DNA from: Bacteroidetes bacterium UBA7662
GTDB lineage: Bacteria; Bacteroidota; Bacteroidia; UBA7662
Direction: 5' to 3'
DNA: 64,000 bases
NCBI GenBank assembly: GCA_002483345.1
Contig: DLHS01000016.1
Location: forward strand, 271,177-335,176
The position numbers and the translations under genes were made by a program. Each line of letters opens with the position of its first letter. The stretch's first letter is position 1. Under the pieces are notes generated by a model, which made no database searches, was not told the origin of the DNA, and saw only the letters and a list, made by a program, of their open reading frames with translations. This document shows positions 53,250 to 62,302 of the stretch, in pieces.

Positions 53250-54371
53250 TTACTTTAAAGCAATCAGCCCATCCAGTTCCGACTGGTGCTCGCCTAAATG
53301 TGGTGGCGGGGAGAGTTTCCGGGCTTCTGTTACAAAGACGGCCGAACGCCAGCTTCTTAACCCTGCTGCCTTCATTTCAAGTTTCTCCGCAGCCGGTAAT
53401 GCTGCTACTTCTGTCAGCAGATTCATCCGCCCGAAAGGAATGCTGGCTGCTTCAAAATGCCGGATCAGTTCCTCTGAGTGAAAGCTCCAGAATACCTGCT
53501 CCAGTTGTTCATTGATCCAGGCACGGTGCTGAACCCGGCTGGCATTCGTTTGTGCCTTGACGTTACTTGCCAGTTCCGGTATGCCGAGTATGGCACACAA
53601 AACTGAAAATTGTTTGTCAGTACCTACCGCAAGCACCAGTGCGCGTCCGTCGGCACACACAAAAGGACGACCATATGGCACTATATTGGGATGTTCATTG
53701 CCCATGGGACCGGGTATCTGGCCGGCCACCAAATAATTGGTACCCTGATTCACCAACGCTGCGAGTGCGGCCTGTATCAGGGAAACATGGATCCGTCGAC
53801 CCATTCCGTCGGTGTTTTGTTGCCAGAGAGCCAATAACAGCCCTTCCTTCAATTGGTGTGCAGCCAATACATCTACCAGCGCTACCGGCATTTTAAAGGT
53901 TTGTCCCGGCACTCCGTTCAGTGCGGTAAAACCTGCCTCTGCCTGGATAATCGCATCGTAACCCACCCGTGCATCCTGTGGACCATAGCCACTGATTTCT
54001 CCCACTATCAGGGCAGGAAACCGGGCATGCAAGTGTTCCCAGGAAAGGCCGAATTTTTCGGCATCTCCGGGTTTGAAACTGGTGAGCAAAACATCGGTCG
54101 TTGACAGCAGGCCCAGCAGTTTCTCCAGATCTCCCGGCTTTCTCAGATCCAGGCAAATGCTCCTTTTACCCCAGTTTACAGCGCAGAAATAGGCAGGCCT
54201 GTCATTGTCGGCTGCTTCGGTGCCAAGCTTCCAGCTGCGGGTTACATCGCCTCCCTGCGGGTTTTCTACCTTGATGACTTCCGCTCCCAGTTCCGCGAAA
54301 AACATCCCCACACTCGGGCCTGCCAGCACCGATGCCAGTTCCACTATTCTGACAGGACGTGGTAAATTCAT
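53250..54371 (-). CDS. CaiB/BaiF-family (class III) CoA transferase
   Basis: The protein has 373 residues. The family start VRIVELASVLAGPSVGMFFAELGAEVIKVENP is followed by the catalytic aspartate in GYDAIIQAEAGFTALNG. The rest follows the family, ending with the usual substrate-binding domain. It moves CoA between carboxylic acids; the acid is unknown. It overlaps the start of queA by 4 bases on the same strand, so it is cotranscribed downstream of queA. Confidence 0.92.
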   Translation of the reverse strand: MNLPRPVRIVELASVLAGPSVGMFFAELGAEVIKVENPQGGDVTRSWKLGTEAADNDRPAYFCAVNWGKRSICLDLRKPGDLEKLLGLLSTTDVLLTSFKPGDAEKFGLSWEHLHARFPALIVGEISGYGPQDARVGYDAIIQAEAGFTALNGVPGQTFKMPVALVDVLAAHQLKEGLLLALWQQNTDGMGRRIHVSLIQAALAALVNQGTNYLVAGQIPGPMGNEHPNIVPYGRPFVCADGRALVLAVGTDKQFSVLCAILGIPELASNVKAQTNASRVQHRAWINEQLEQVFWSFHSEELIRHFEAASIPFGRMNLLTEVAALPAAEKLEMKAAGLRSWRSAVFVTEARKLSPPPHLGEHQSELDGLIALK

Positions 54372-55576
54372 GCCTTAACCTCCTTTTCGAACCACAGCAA
54401 AGATCCATCTCCATAACTCAGAAACCGATAATCGGTGGCAAGGGCATGGTCGTACAGCCTTCTCCAGTCGTCGCCGAGCGCGGCGGCCACCAGCAGCAGC
54501 AGGGTAGAATTGGGCTGGTGAAAGTTGGTGATAAGTCCGGAAGCCAGCCGGAAATGATAGCCCGGGGCTATCATCACGGAGGTGAATGCGGGTGTTCGCT
54601 GGTGAAGTCGTTCTTTGAGCGCAAGCAGGGCAGCGGTTGTTTCGGGTGGGGAGATGAGGTCGTAGGGGGTAAACTGGCTTACTTCGGGTAAGTCTGGCTT
54701 TTCAGGTTGCTGCAACAGCAGGGCACCGAGCCAGTAGATGCTTTCAAGACAGCGCAGGGCGGTGGTGCCGACGGGTACCACGGGGCCTTTGTGTCGCAAC
54801 AGGCGGTCGATGAGCCCGGCATCCAGTATCATTTCTTCGCGGTGCATGGGGTGATCGCCCAGCTGCTCCGCTTTAACCGGTTTAAAGGTTCCTGCGCCAA
54901 TGTGCAGGGTAAGTTCCTGTCGTTGAATGCCCGCCTTGTCCAGTTTTCCAAGCAGCGCTTCTGTAAAATGCAGGCTGGCGGTAGGGGCGGCTACCGACCC
55001 GTCGAAACGGGCGAAAACGGTCTGGTAACGGCTTGCATCGGTGGCATCGTCGGGCCGTTTCATATAGGGTGGGAGGGGAATGTGCCCAAGCTGCTCCAGC
55101 AGTTCAGCAAAGCTGAGGGTGGCAGGCGACCAGTTGAAGTGAATTTCATACGCATCCTCCATCCTTTCCCCTCTTTCGGCCACCAAACGGATGCCGCCGG
55201 CTTCCAATACCAGGGGCCCGGCTTTCCAGCGGCGGTTGTTGCCTATCAGACACAGCCAGCTGGCCGACCCACTTTGCAACATGGCCTGCTCCAGCTCACG
55301 GGCAGGGGCCAGCGGTTCGAGGCAGAAAAGCTCTATGGTGGCTCCGCTTTCTTTGGGAAACAGCAGGCGGGCGCGGACAACCCGCGTGTTGTTAAAAAGC
55401 AAGAGGGTATCTGGCGGTAAAACATCCGCCAGTTCCTGAAACAGCCGGTCGGCCATTTCCCCGTTACGATAGGTCAGCAACCTGGCCGCATCCCGCTGCG
55501 CCAGCGGATGCTGGGCAATGCGGTTTTCGGGTAGCGCATAGGTGAAGTCGCGGATGCTGAGCTGGCTGGGGTGCAT
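54368..55576 (-). CDS. queA: S-adenosylmethionine:tRNA ribosyltransferase-isomerase
   Basis: It adds the epoxycyclopentanediol precursor to queuosine tRNA. The protein has 402 residues from ATG 55576 (MHPSQLSIRDFTYALPENRIA); a longer reading adds 17 residues of low similarity. QueA motifs are FNNTRVVRARL, GAGTFKPV, HREEMILDAG, PVGTTALRCLES, ITNFHQPNSTLLLLVAA and the final YRFLSYGDGSLLW. It is longer than the ~350 residues of E. coli QueA, as often in Bacteroidota. Confidence 0.94.
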   Translation of the reverse strand: MHPSQLSIRDFTYALPENRIAQHPLAQRDAARLLTYRNGEMADRLFQELADVLPPDTLLLFNNTRVVRARLLFPKESGATIELFCLEPLAPARELEQAMLQSGSASWLCLIGNNRRWKAGPLVLEAGGIRLVAERGERMEDAYEIHFNWSPATLSFAELLEQLGHIPLPPYMKRPDDATDASRYQTVFARFDGSVAAPTASLHFTEALLGKLDKAGIQRQELTLHIGAGTFKPVKAEQLGDHPMHREEMILDAGLIDRLLRHKGPVVPVGTTALRCLESIYWLGALLLQQPEKPDLPEVSQFTPYDLISPPETTAALLALKERLHQRTPAFTSVMIAPGYHFRLASGLITNFHQPNSTLLLLVAAALGDDWRRLYDHALATDYRFLSYGDGSLLWFEKEVKA

Positions 55577-55658
55577 ATTTACGTAGCGTAGTAAAAGTAC
55601 AGGCAATCGGCCATCCAACGGTGCCATTTGGCAGAAATCTGATCTGCAGATGCCGCCT

Positions 55659-56651
55659 TTACCCGTTGATCGCCTTCCACAACATATCCTTCAGCTGAAG
55701 CAGGTTGTAGCCGCTTACGGCTGAAATGAAGATGGTGGGGATACCGTCGGGTATGGTGAGTTTCATCTCTTCCATCAATTCGTCATCGAGCATATCCGAT
55801 TTGGTGATAGCCAGCAGGCGCTGTTTGTGGATGAGTTCGGGATTGAATTGTTCCAGCTCGTTGAGCAGGATCTGGTACTGGGCTTTGATGTCGTTGGTAT
55901 CGGCCGGTATCATAAACAGCAATACGCTGTTCCGCTCGATATGACGCAGAAACCGGTGACCCAGGCCCTTACCTTCATGCGCGCCTTCAATGATGCCCGG
56001 GATATCGGCCATCACAAACGAACGGTAATCGCGGTAAGGCACAATGCCAAGGTTAGGTACCAGGGTGGTAAACGGATAATCGGCTACCTCCGGTTTGGCT
56101 GCGGTAATGCTGGCCAGCAAGGTGCTTTTGCCGGCATTGGGAAAGCCAACCAGACCCACATCGGCCAGTAGTTTCAGTTCCAGTATCTTCCACTCCTCCT
56201 TGCCGGGTTCTCCGGGCTGTGCGTAGTGAGGGGTTTGATTGGTAGGCGATTTAAAATGATGGTTGCCCAATCCGCCGCGACCACCGCTGAGGAGTATCTG
56301 CTCCTGCCCGTGTTCGGTGATTTCGAAAACCACTTCGCCGGTTTCCGCGTCGCGCGCAACGGTTCCGATGGGCACTTCAAGAATCTCATCTTTCCCCATA
56401 GCACCGGTTTTTAAACCGGAAGAGCCGGCCTGACCGTCGGCGGCAATCACATGCTTGCGGAACTTGAGGTGAAGCAAGGTCCAGAGCTGGTTATTGCCCC
56501 GCAGGACGATGTTACCACCCCGCGCCCCGTCGCCGCCGTCGGGACCGCCTTTGGCCGTGATCTTATCGCGGTGGAAATGCATAAAACCAGCCCCGCCCTT
56601 ACCGGAACGGCAGCAGATTTTGACATAGTCCACAAAATTACTCTCGGCCAT
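55659..56651 (-). CDS. obgE: Obg-family GTPase
   Basis: It is a ribosome-associated GTPase needed for 50S assembly. The protein has 330 residues from ATG 56651; a longer reading adds 13 residues. The N-terminal glycine-rich Obg fold is clear (GKGGAGFMHFHRDK, GGPDGGDGARGGNIVLR). The G domain follows with G1 GFPNAGKSTLL, G3 DIPGIIEGAHEG and G4 TKSD. The C-terminal OCT domain of some Obg proteins is missing. It is 11 bases after adk. Confidence 0.96.
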   Translation of the reverse strand: MAESNFVDYVKICCRSGKGGAGFMHFHRDKITAKGGPDGGDGARGGNIVLRGNNQLWTLLHLKFRKHVIAADGQAGSSGLKTGAMGKDEILEVPIGTVARDAETGEVVFEITEHGQEQILLSGGRGGLGNHHFKSPTNQTPHYAQPGEPGKEEWKILELKLLADVGLVGFPNAGKSTLLASITAAKPEVADYPFTTLVPNLGIVPYRDYRSFVMADIPGIIEGAHEGKGLGHRFLRHIERNSVLLFMIPADTNDIKAQYQILLNELEQFNPELIHKQRLLAITKSDMLDDELMEEMKLTIPDGIPTIFISAVSGYNLLQLKDMLWKAING

Positions 56652-56662
56652 GGGTACTTTTC

Positions 56663-57238
56663 TTATTGATTGGCAGCAATGGCCTCGCAAAGCGCGCCGA
56701 AAATGCTGTCGATGGCGCCTATGCCATCTATTTCTGTCAGCTTGCCCTGAGCGGCATAATAACCGGCCACGGGGGCTGTTTTGGATTCGTATTCGTGGAT
56801 GCGTTTGCGGATCACTTCCTCATTGGCATCGTCCGGGCGACCGGATTCCGCACCCCGCAGCAACAAACGTTTGGTCAGTTCTTCTTCCGTTACCCGGAGC
56901 GAAAGCATACAGGTGATTTTTTCCTGATGACCCGCCAGCAGGGCATCCAGTGCCTCCGCCTGCGCGATGGTACGCGGAAAGCCATCGAAAATAAAACCGG
57001 CGGCTCCTTTGTTCGCGCTGAGCTTGCTGTCGATCATGCCGATAACCACCGCATCGGGAACCAGTATGCCCTGATCCATCAGTTTTTTAGCCTCTAAACC
57101 CAGGGCGGTACCCGCCGTGATTTCAGAACGCAGTAAATCTCCGGTAGAGAGATGCACCAGCTGGTATTGCTCAATCAGCTTTTGCGACTGAGTGCCTTTT
57201 CCCGCGCCGGGAGGGCCAAAAAGTACGATGTTCAGCAT
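56663..57238 (-). CDS. adk: Adenylate kinase
   Basis: It balances ATP, ADP and AMP. The protein has 191 residues from ATG 57238; an upstream ATG adds eight. The P-loop is FGPPGAGKGTQ, the AMP-binding segment STGDLLRSEI and the GFPRTIAQAE block are intact, and the lid is the short form without a zinc site. It lies just upstream of obg on the same strand. Confidence 0.96.
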   Translation of the reverse strand: MLNIVLFGPPGAGKGTQSQKLIEQYQLVHLSTGDLLRSEITAGTALGLEAKKLMDQGILVPDAVVIGMIDSKLSANKGAAGFIFDGFPRTIAQAEALDALLAGHQEKITCMLSLRVTEEELTKRLLLRGAESGRPDDANEEVIRKRIHEYESKTAPVAGYYAAQGKLTEIDGIGAIDSIFGALCEAIAANQ

Positions 57239-57406
57239 AACGAATTGGTAATGAAGGTGCAAAAATACGATAATTCAGGCAGAAATCGGCGGATGTAAAC
57301 GATTGGGTTTGCCACGGCCACCTGTGTGAACCATTGTCCTGAAATATGGCAGGTCCCCGGCCCGATTGTCTGACCCAAGGCAATCCATAACCTGATTAAC
57401 CGAAAA

Positions 57407-58018
57407 TCAGTGTTTATTGAACCCCTCTAAAACAGGTTTGGCCCATTCCGGACAGTATCCTGAAGAAAATGTAAGTTCTCCATTGACTATGGAAAGAATT
57501 TCTCTCGGCTCAATTACCGTTTTACTTTGAGCAATCCCGTTATCAAAAAGCGTCACAGAATCAAAATCCCGATAGCATTTATAGAGATTCTTTAAACCAT
57601 ACTCATAGTTGTATCTGATAGACGCTTCTGACACCAAATGACCACCGTTCCGAACACGATAAGCAACACGCTGAAAAGATTCTTCAAGTGAATTCAAACC
57701 CATAAAAATCAAGTCAATCTTGTATCCTGCCCTGCGAAATTCATGGACAGATTTCATCGGGTCGGCTGAACTGAAATTGGTTTCGAAAGCATAATTCTTC
57801 CGCTCACGGATTGCGCGTTGCTTTTGTTCTTCGAAAATCTCTTGGTTGATATAAGACCACAGTGCCTCACTGCCTGTTTCTGGATACTTTTTTGTCAATT
57901 CCGTCATGTATTTGTCTCCATCAAATACCTCGTATTCCGTAATGGTGAGCACACCCGAAAACAGGCTCTTGCCCGACCCGTTTGGCCCTGCGACTACAAA
58001 AAGTCGTTGAACCTCCAT
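57407..58018 (-). CDS. Zeta-toxin-like P-loop kinase
   Basis: The protein has 203 residues. It has a Walker A motif GPNGSGKS (11-18), then FDGDKYMTEL, the RERKNYAFETNFSS segment and LIFMGLNSLEESFQRVAYRV. This is the pattern of zeta-type toxins and related AAA_33 kinases, which phosphorylate UDP-N-acetylglucosamine in known cases. It is shorter than classic zeta (~290 residues). An 80-residue gene starts just upstream on the same strand. The GC content is visibly lower than in adk and hpt on either side, suggesting recent transfer. Confidence 0.7.
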   Translation of the reverse strand: MEVQRLFVVAGPNGSGKSLFSGVLTITEYEVFDGDKYMTELTKKYPETGSEALWSYINQEIFEEQKQRAIRERKNYAFETNFSSADPMKSVHEFRRAGYKIDLIFMGLNSLEESFQRVAYRVRNGGHLVSEASIRYNYEYGLKNLYKCYRDFDSVTLFDNGIAQSKTVIEPREILSIVNGELTFSSGYCPEWAKPVLEGFNKH

Positions 58019-58027
58019 CGCGTCTGA

Positions 58028-58270
58028 TCAGGATAAGACTTTAACTGTTCTTTCCGAAAATGAATCAGCATCCTGTTCAATTAACAGCTTTTTACCGTCC
58101 GGATATTGATGGATAAACAAACCTGGTCGCACACATAACTCATTACGGTAAACTATTGGCTGATTCAAAGTTATCGCATGGTTGAGGGCAACTATGAGGA
58201 CAGTGCTAAACCTGCTCTTCTGCTCCGCAGTTGTAAGTTCGTATATAAGTCTTGTTCTCTTACGGGCCAT
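58028..58270 (-). CDS. Small protein upstream of zeta-like toxin (candidate antitoxin)
   Basis: The protein has 80 residues. It begins MARKRTRLIYELTTAEQKSR and has a short hydrophobic segment (FSTVLIVALNHAI) followed by a mixed beta-like region (YRNELCVRPGLFIHQYPDGKKLLIEQ). No family is recognised. It ends 9 bases before the zeta-like gene and shares its low GC. The order, small gene then kinase, is the usual antitoxin-toxin order. Confidence 0.5.
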   Translation of the reverse strand: MARKRTRLIYELTTAEQKSRFSTVLIVALNHAITLNQPIVYRNELCVRPGLFIHQYPDGKKLLIEQDADSFSERTVKVLS

Positions 58271-58372
58271 GTCGTTTCTATTGCACTACAAAGTTACAAA
58301 ACTGTCTCCACTAAGTACACCAAAAGTCTGTTTAAAGCAATCTGAATCAAGGTTTCAGAGAGAAAATAACCC

Positions 58373-58912
58373 CTACTCCGCCAACCGGTACAAACAAGGC
58401 AGGTTTCTGCCCCGGCCATCAAAATCGAGCCCGTAGCCGAGGAAAAATATCTCCGGCACTTCAAAGGCCACATATTCGGGTTCAATCGGATGCTGCAAGG
58501 CATCGCGCTTCAGCAAAAAGGTACACAGGGTGACGGAAGCCGGATTTAAAGCTTCAATGGCAGGAATCAGCTTCATCATGGTATTGCCGGTGTCTACAAT
58601 GTCTTCCAGTATCACCACATGCCGATCTTTCAGGCTTTCGCTCAGGCCAATCAGGCTGGTGACCGAACCGCTGCTTTGCATGCCGCTGTAACTGGCCAGC
58701 TTCACAAAACTGATCTCGCAGGGGATGGTAACTTTCTTCAGCAAATCGCTGGCAAACATGAACGATCCGTTGAGCACTGCCAGAAACAGTGGGTCCCTTC
58801 CGTCGTAATCCCGGTCCAGCTGGTCTGCCACTTCGCTCAATCTTGCCTCGATGGTTGCTGTATCGAGAAACGGCACAAAAGTTTTGCCGTGGACGTAAAC
58901 CCGCTCCCTCAT
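58373..58912 (-). CDS. hpt: Hypoxanthine phosphoribosyltransferase
   Basis: It salvages hypoxanthine (and often guanine) to nucleotides. The protein has 179 residues. The PRPP loop VVILEDIVDTGNTMM, the LAVLNGSFMFASDLL start block and the C-terminal EIFFLGYGLDFDGRGRNLP are diagnostic. It overlaps the glucosaminidase gene upstream by four bases (ATGA) and is the last gene of that operon. Confidence 0.95.
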   Translation of the reverse strand: MRERVYVHGKTFVPFLDTATIEARLSEVADQLDRDYDGRDPLFLAVLNGSFMFASDLLKKVTIPCEISFVKLASYSGMQSSGSVTSLIGLSESLKDRHVVILEDIVDTGNTMMKLIPAIEALNPASVTLCTFLLKRDALQHPIEPEYVAFEVPEIFFLGYGLDFDGRGRNLPCLYRLAE

Positions 58913-60357
58913 TCCGATACAATCAGCTCCATGCCCAGCTTGATGTCGTTACCCTCGAGTTTGTTGAGCTGTTTGAGTTTGTCGACAGAGATGCCATAAC
59001 GGCGGGAGATATTAAACATGGTGTCGCCTTTCACGACGGTATGTTTTTTAGGGGTAGCTTTTACCGGTGCTTCCGTTTCTTTCACGTCTTCCGCTATTTT
59101 TTCGGCGGGCTTTTCGGTGGGCTTTTCGGTGGGTTTATCAGGAAATACAACTTCGGTACCAGGCTTCAGTTCCGGACGGGCTACCGGTTGCATGGGCGGT
59201 TCCACCGGCTTAGGAGCTTCCGGTTTTACACTGTCTGCCACTGGTACTGCTACCGTACCCCCGACAGAAGCCGAGGGTGCTTTGTGCTGCGCTACCGGAA
59301 TTTTAGGACGAGGGGGTACCGGTTTCTCTACTACCAGCGGGGCAGCAGGTTTTGCCAGCGCTGCTTCCCTTCTGTCGCGTTCGGCAATCAATGCCTGCAG
59401 CTCTTCACTGGTTCTTACCTTAGGGCGATCCGCTCTTTTATTCCTCAGAAGAGCAATTTCTCCGGCCGCCAGCTCTTCGCCCTCCCGCAATTGATTTTTA
59501 CGGCGAATGGCTGCTATGCTGATGCCATATTGCTGAGAGATATCTCGCAGGCTCTCAAACTCTCCAACGGTATGTTCTGCGGTTCTGGCGCTTTTTTTCT
59601 TGGTTCCCAGATACACCTTTTCGCCCTCGGCAAATCGGATATCCGTTTCTATGTCATTGTACTTCAGAATCTGCCAGGGATAAACACCGGCGCGTTCAGC
59701 AACAGCCAGCGGGCTTTCACCGGCAAGGGCACAGATGGTCTTGATGCCATTGTACCTGAATATCCCAGGCTTGCAGTCGCTGTCGGGAACAGCAGCTGCT
59801 TTGACAGGCTGTACAACTTGTTTACCCTGCAACTGCGCCAGCTGTTCTGGCGTGGTGCGGTCATAAATGCTTAAACCCAGCTCCTCAATTTGTTTAATCA
59901 GCAAGGGCGCGTATTGAGGGTTGGTGGCATATCCTGCTGCCTTCAGGCCGTTTGCCCAGCCACTGTAGTCGGTGATATCCAGGGAAAACAAATCTTTGTA
60001 TCTGTCCCGCGACTTCAGAAAGGCCGCATGATCAAGATAACTGTCGAGTACCGATTCATATTTACGGAAACATTCGTCTTTCGCATCGTCATCCATGGTA
60101 AAAGTCGGGCCGGTCCATTCCTTGTGGCATTTAATGCCGAAGTGGTTGTTGGCCCCGGTTGCCAGCGGACTTTTACCTACCCCTGACTCAAGCAGCCCCT
60201 GTGCCAGGGTAATGCTGGCCGGAACACCCGTGCGGTGCATATTTTCAATGGCGAACAATTTGTATTGCTCCACATAAGCCTTTTTTTCAGGGGTTGCCTG
60301 CGCCGACAGCAAGACCGGAAAGAGCAACAAATAAAGGGTGAGCCTTTTCATCATCAT
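58909..60357 (-). CDS. Peptidoglycan glucosaminidase with LysM domains
   Basis: The protein has 482 residues with a signal peptide. Residues about 25-165 are a GH73-type glucosaminidase (ITLAQGLLESGVGKS, NNHFGIKCHKEWTG, CFRKYESVLDSYLDHAAFL). Three LysM-like segments follow, about 205-255, 265-310 and, clearest, 438-482 (KHTVVKGDTMFNISRRYGIS). A proline-rich stretch and a short PTEKPTEKPAEK run separate the last. It hydrolyses peptidoglycan glycan strands while binding them. It abuts the O-methyltransferase gene exactly and overlaps hpt by 4 bases. Confidence 0.92.
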   Translation of the reverse strand: MMMKRLTLYLLLFPVLLSAQATPEKKAYVEQYKLFAIENMHRTGVPASITLAQGLLESGVGKSPLATGANNHFGIKCHKEWTGPTFTMDDDAKDECFRKYESVLDSYLDHAAFLKSRDRYKDLFSLDITDYSGWANGLKAAGYATNPQYAPLLIKQIEELGLSIYDRTTPEQLAQLQGKQVVQPVKAAAVPDSDCKPGIFRYNGIKTICALAGESPLAVAERAGVYPWQILKYNDIETDIRFAEGEKVYLGTKKKSARTAEHTVGEFESLRDISQQYGISIAAIRRKNQLREGEELAAGEIALLRNKRADRPKVRTSEELQALIAERDRREAALAKPAAPLVVEKPVPPRPKIPVAQHKAPSASVGGTVAVPVADSVKPEAPKPVEPPMQPVARPELKPGTEVVFPDKPTEKPTEKPAEKIAEDVKETEAPVKATPKKHTVVKGDTMFNISRRYGISVDKLKQLNKLEGNDIKLGMELIVSE

Positions 60358-60993
60358 TTAATTTTTTCGCATCAGCATGATGCCATCTCTCACCGACAGC
60401 AGCAAATTGGTGACCCGGGGATCAGCCTGGACCTTCTCGTTGAAGGCATGCAGGGCTTCCGTGTCCTTGTCGTGTTTCGCTTCGGCAACACGGCCGCTCC
60501 ACAACACATTATCGGCCAGAATAAAACCCCCGACTGGTACCCGATCGATGATTAAATCATAATATCGGGCATAGTTTTGCTTGTCGGCATCAATAAACAC
60601 CAGCTCAAAATTACCTGAAATAGCAGGAATTATGTCCACAGCTGCTCCGAAGTATTGCACAATACGGTCTGAAACGCCGGCAAGGCCATAATATTTCGCC
60701 GTAATGTCCTCCAGCTCGTTGTTGATGTCGATGGTATGCAGCTTTCCTCCCTTCGCCAGCCCTTTGGCGAGGCAGATGGCCGAATAGCCGGTAAAGGTGC
60801 CGATTTCCAGAATTTGTTGCGGTTGCAACATATGGCTGAGCAATTCAAGCAGCAAACCCTGCTGGTGACCGCTCACCATCTGGGGGAGGTTGTGTTTCAG
60901 GTGGGTTTCCCGGTTCAGGGCAGCCAGTACCGGGTCTTCCGCTGTGCTGTGGGTTTCGATATAACCGGTGAGTATGGAAGGGAAAAAGTCCAT
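60358..60993 (-). CDS. Class I SAM O-methyltransferase (COMT-like)
   Basis: The protein has 211 residues and belongs to the small O-methyltransferase family 3. Motif I is ILEIGTFTGYSAICLAKGL and motif II is VFIDADKQNYARYYDLI with the metal ligand aspartates. The final PVGGFILADNVLWSG is typical. It should be a cation-dependent methyltransferase with a catechol-like acceptor that is not known. It lies one base into the M16 gene end and directly before the glucosaminidase start. Confidence 0.93.
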   Translation of the reverse strand: MDFFPSILTGYIETHSTAEDPVLAALNRETHLKHNLPQMVSGHQQGLLLELLSHMLQPQQILEIGTFTGYSAICLAKGLAKGGKLHTIDINNELEDITAKYYGLAGVSDRIVQYFGAAVDIIPAISGNFELVFIDADKQNYARYYDLIIDRVPVGGFILADNVLWSGRVAEAKHDKDTEALHAFNEKVQADPRVTNLLLSVRDGIMLMRKN

Positions 60994-62228
60994 CAGTTTT
61001 TAGGTAAGTAGAGTAAAGTACTGAGTTGTGTAGGGTCAAAAATTTCGCGGGCGATGTCCTGCAGCTCCTCGGCGGTAACAGCCTCTATCCGTTGTACAAT
61101 TTCAGGGAGTGTATCGATGCGGCCATAATCAAACAGGCTGTTCCCGAGTGCGAGCATGAGGTTGGTGCGGCTTTCTTCAGCCATCACAATGCGGGAGATG
61201 AACTGCTGTTTGGCGAGGTGCAACTGCATATGGCCCAGTTTTTTGTCCCGCAGCTTTGTAAGCTCCGCTTTCACCAGCCGCAATACACGCTGCTGATATC
61301 CGGGATCGCAGCTGAAATAAACGTACCACAGGCCGGTATCACTATAGGGTGTATAATTAGATTCTATGCTGTAAACCAGCCCGTTCCGTTCGCGTACGCT
61401 CAGGTTGAGGCGTGAATTCATACCATCTCCTCCAAGCAGATTGTTAAGCAGCAACATGCCAGCCCTTTTGAGGTCGTTGGCGGGATAGGCCTGGTTGCCC
61501 AGCGCAACATAAGCCTGGGTGGCATTTTTTTCAGCCTGGTGAACAAACGGCCTGTACACATATGCTGCTGTCCGTAGCGGGGGGCTTCCTGTAAGTGGAT
61601 ACTGTTCGAGTATCCGCTGTACTTTACGCAACAATTGCGGCCAGCTCAGCGGTCCCACATAACTAAAGGCTACATTGGATGCGCCATACTGCCTTTCCCG
61701 AAAACGTATGACCTTTTCCCGGTTAAAACTACTCACAGATGCAGCTGTTCCTAAAATAGGATGTGCCAGGTTCTGATCGCCAAACAGGGCTGCTTCAAAA
61801 TCATCGAGCAAACTCTCATCGTGATAATCCTGGTATTGGTTGATTTCATCTATCACCACCTGCTTTTCCTTTTCCAGTTCCTTTTCCGGGAAATGGGCAT
61901 GCATCAGAATATCGCACAACAACTCGAAAGCCCTGCCAAACCACTGATTGCGAAAAGATGCGTGTAAGCACGTACGTTCCTTGGTGGTATAGGCATTCAA
62001 ATCTCCACCCACCACATCGAGGCGTGAAAGGATGTGAAAAGAGCGGCGTTTAGGAGTCCCCTTGAACATCATATGCTCCAGAAAATGCGCCATTCCTTCC
62101 TCTCCCGGAAGTTCGTCACGTGTGCCTGCGTTTACAATAAAGCCGCAATGGGATATTTCGCTGCCCTGAATCTGCTTGTGAATGATGTGCAGCCCGTTGG
62201 GTAATGTAAGTTGCTGGTGGTCGGTCAT
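60993..62228 (-). CDS. M16-family zinc peptidase
   Basis: The protein has 411 residues. The inverted zinc motif HxxEH is present in MAHFLEHMMFKGT. The third ligand glutamate lies in KEKQVVIDEINQYQD. The second, inactive-type M16 half follows with RNGLVYSIESNYTPY. It is the one-chain ~45-kDa bacterial type (processing-peptidase-like). No signal peptide is seen. It is the first gene of the run M16, O-methyltransferase, glucosaminidase, hpt. Confidence 0.93.
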   Translation of the reverse strand: MTDHQQLTLPNGLHIIHKQIQGSEISHCGFIVNAGTRDELPGEEGMAHFLEHMMFKGTPKRRSFHILSRLDVVGGDLNAYTTKERTCLHASFRNQWFGRAFELLCDILMHAHFPEKELEKEKQVVIDEINQYQDYHDESLLDDFEAALFGDQNLAHPILGTAASVSSFNREKVIRFRERQYGASNVAFSYVGPLSWPQLLRKVQRILEQYPLTGSPPLRTAAYVYRPFVHQAEKNATQAYVALGNQAYPANDLKRAGMLLLNNLLGGDGMNSRLNLSVRERNGLVYSIESNYTPYSDTGLWYVYFSCDPGYQQRVLRLVKAELTKLRDKKLGHMQLHLAKQQFISRIVMAEESRTNLMLALGNSLFDYGRIDTLPEIVQRIEAVTAEELQDIAREIFDPTQLSTLLYLPKN

Positions 62229-62302
62229 TGCCGTAAAGATACCGGCCTATGCTGTCAGAAAAAATTGTAATTTGCTTTCTGTAAACCCGATGAAGAAAGT
62301 AC

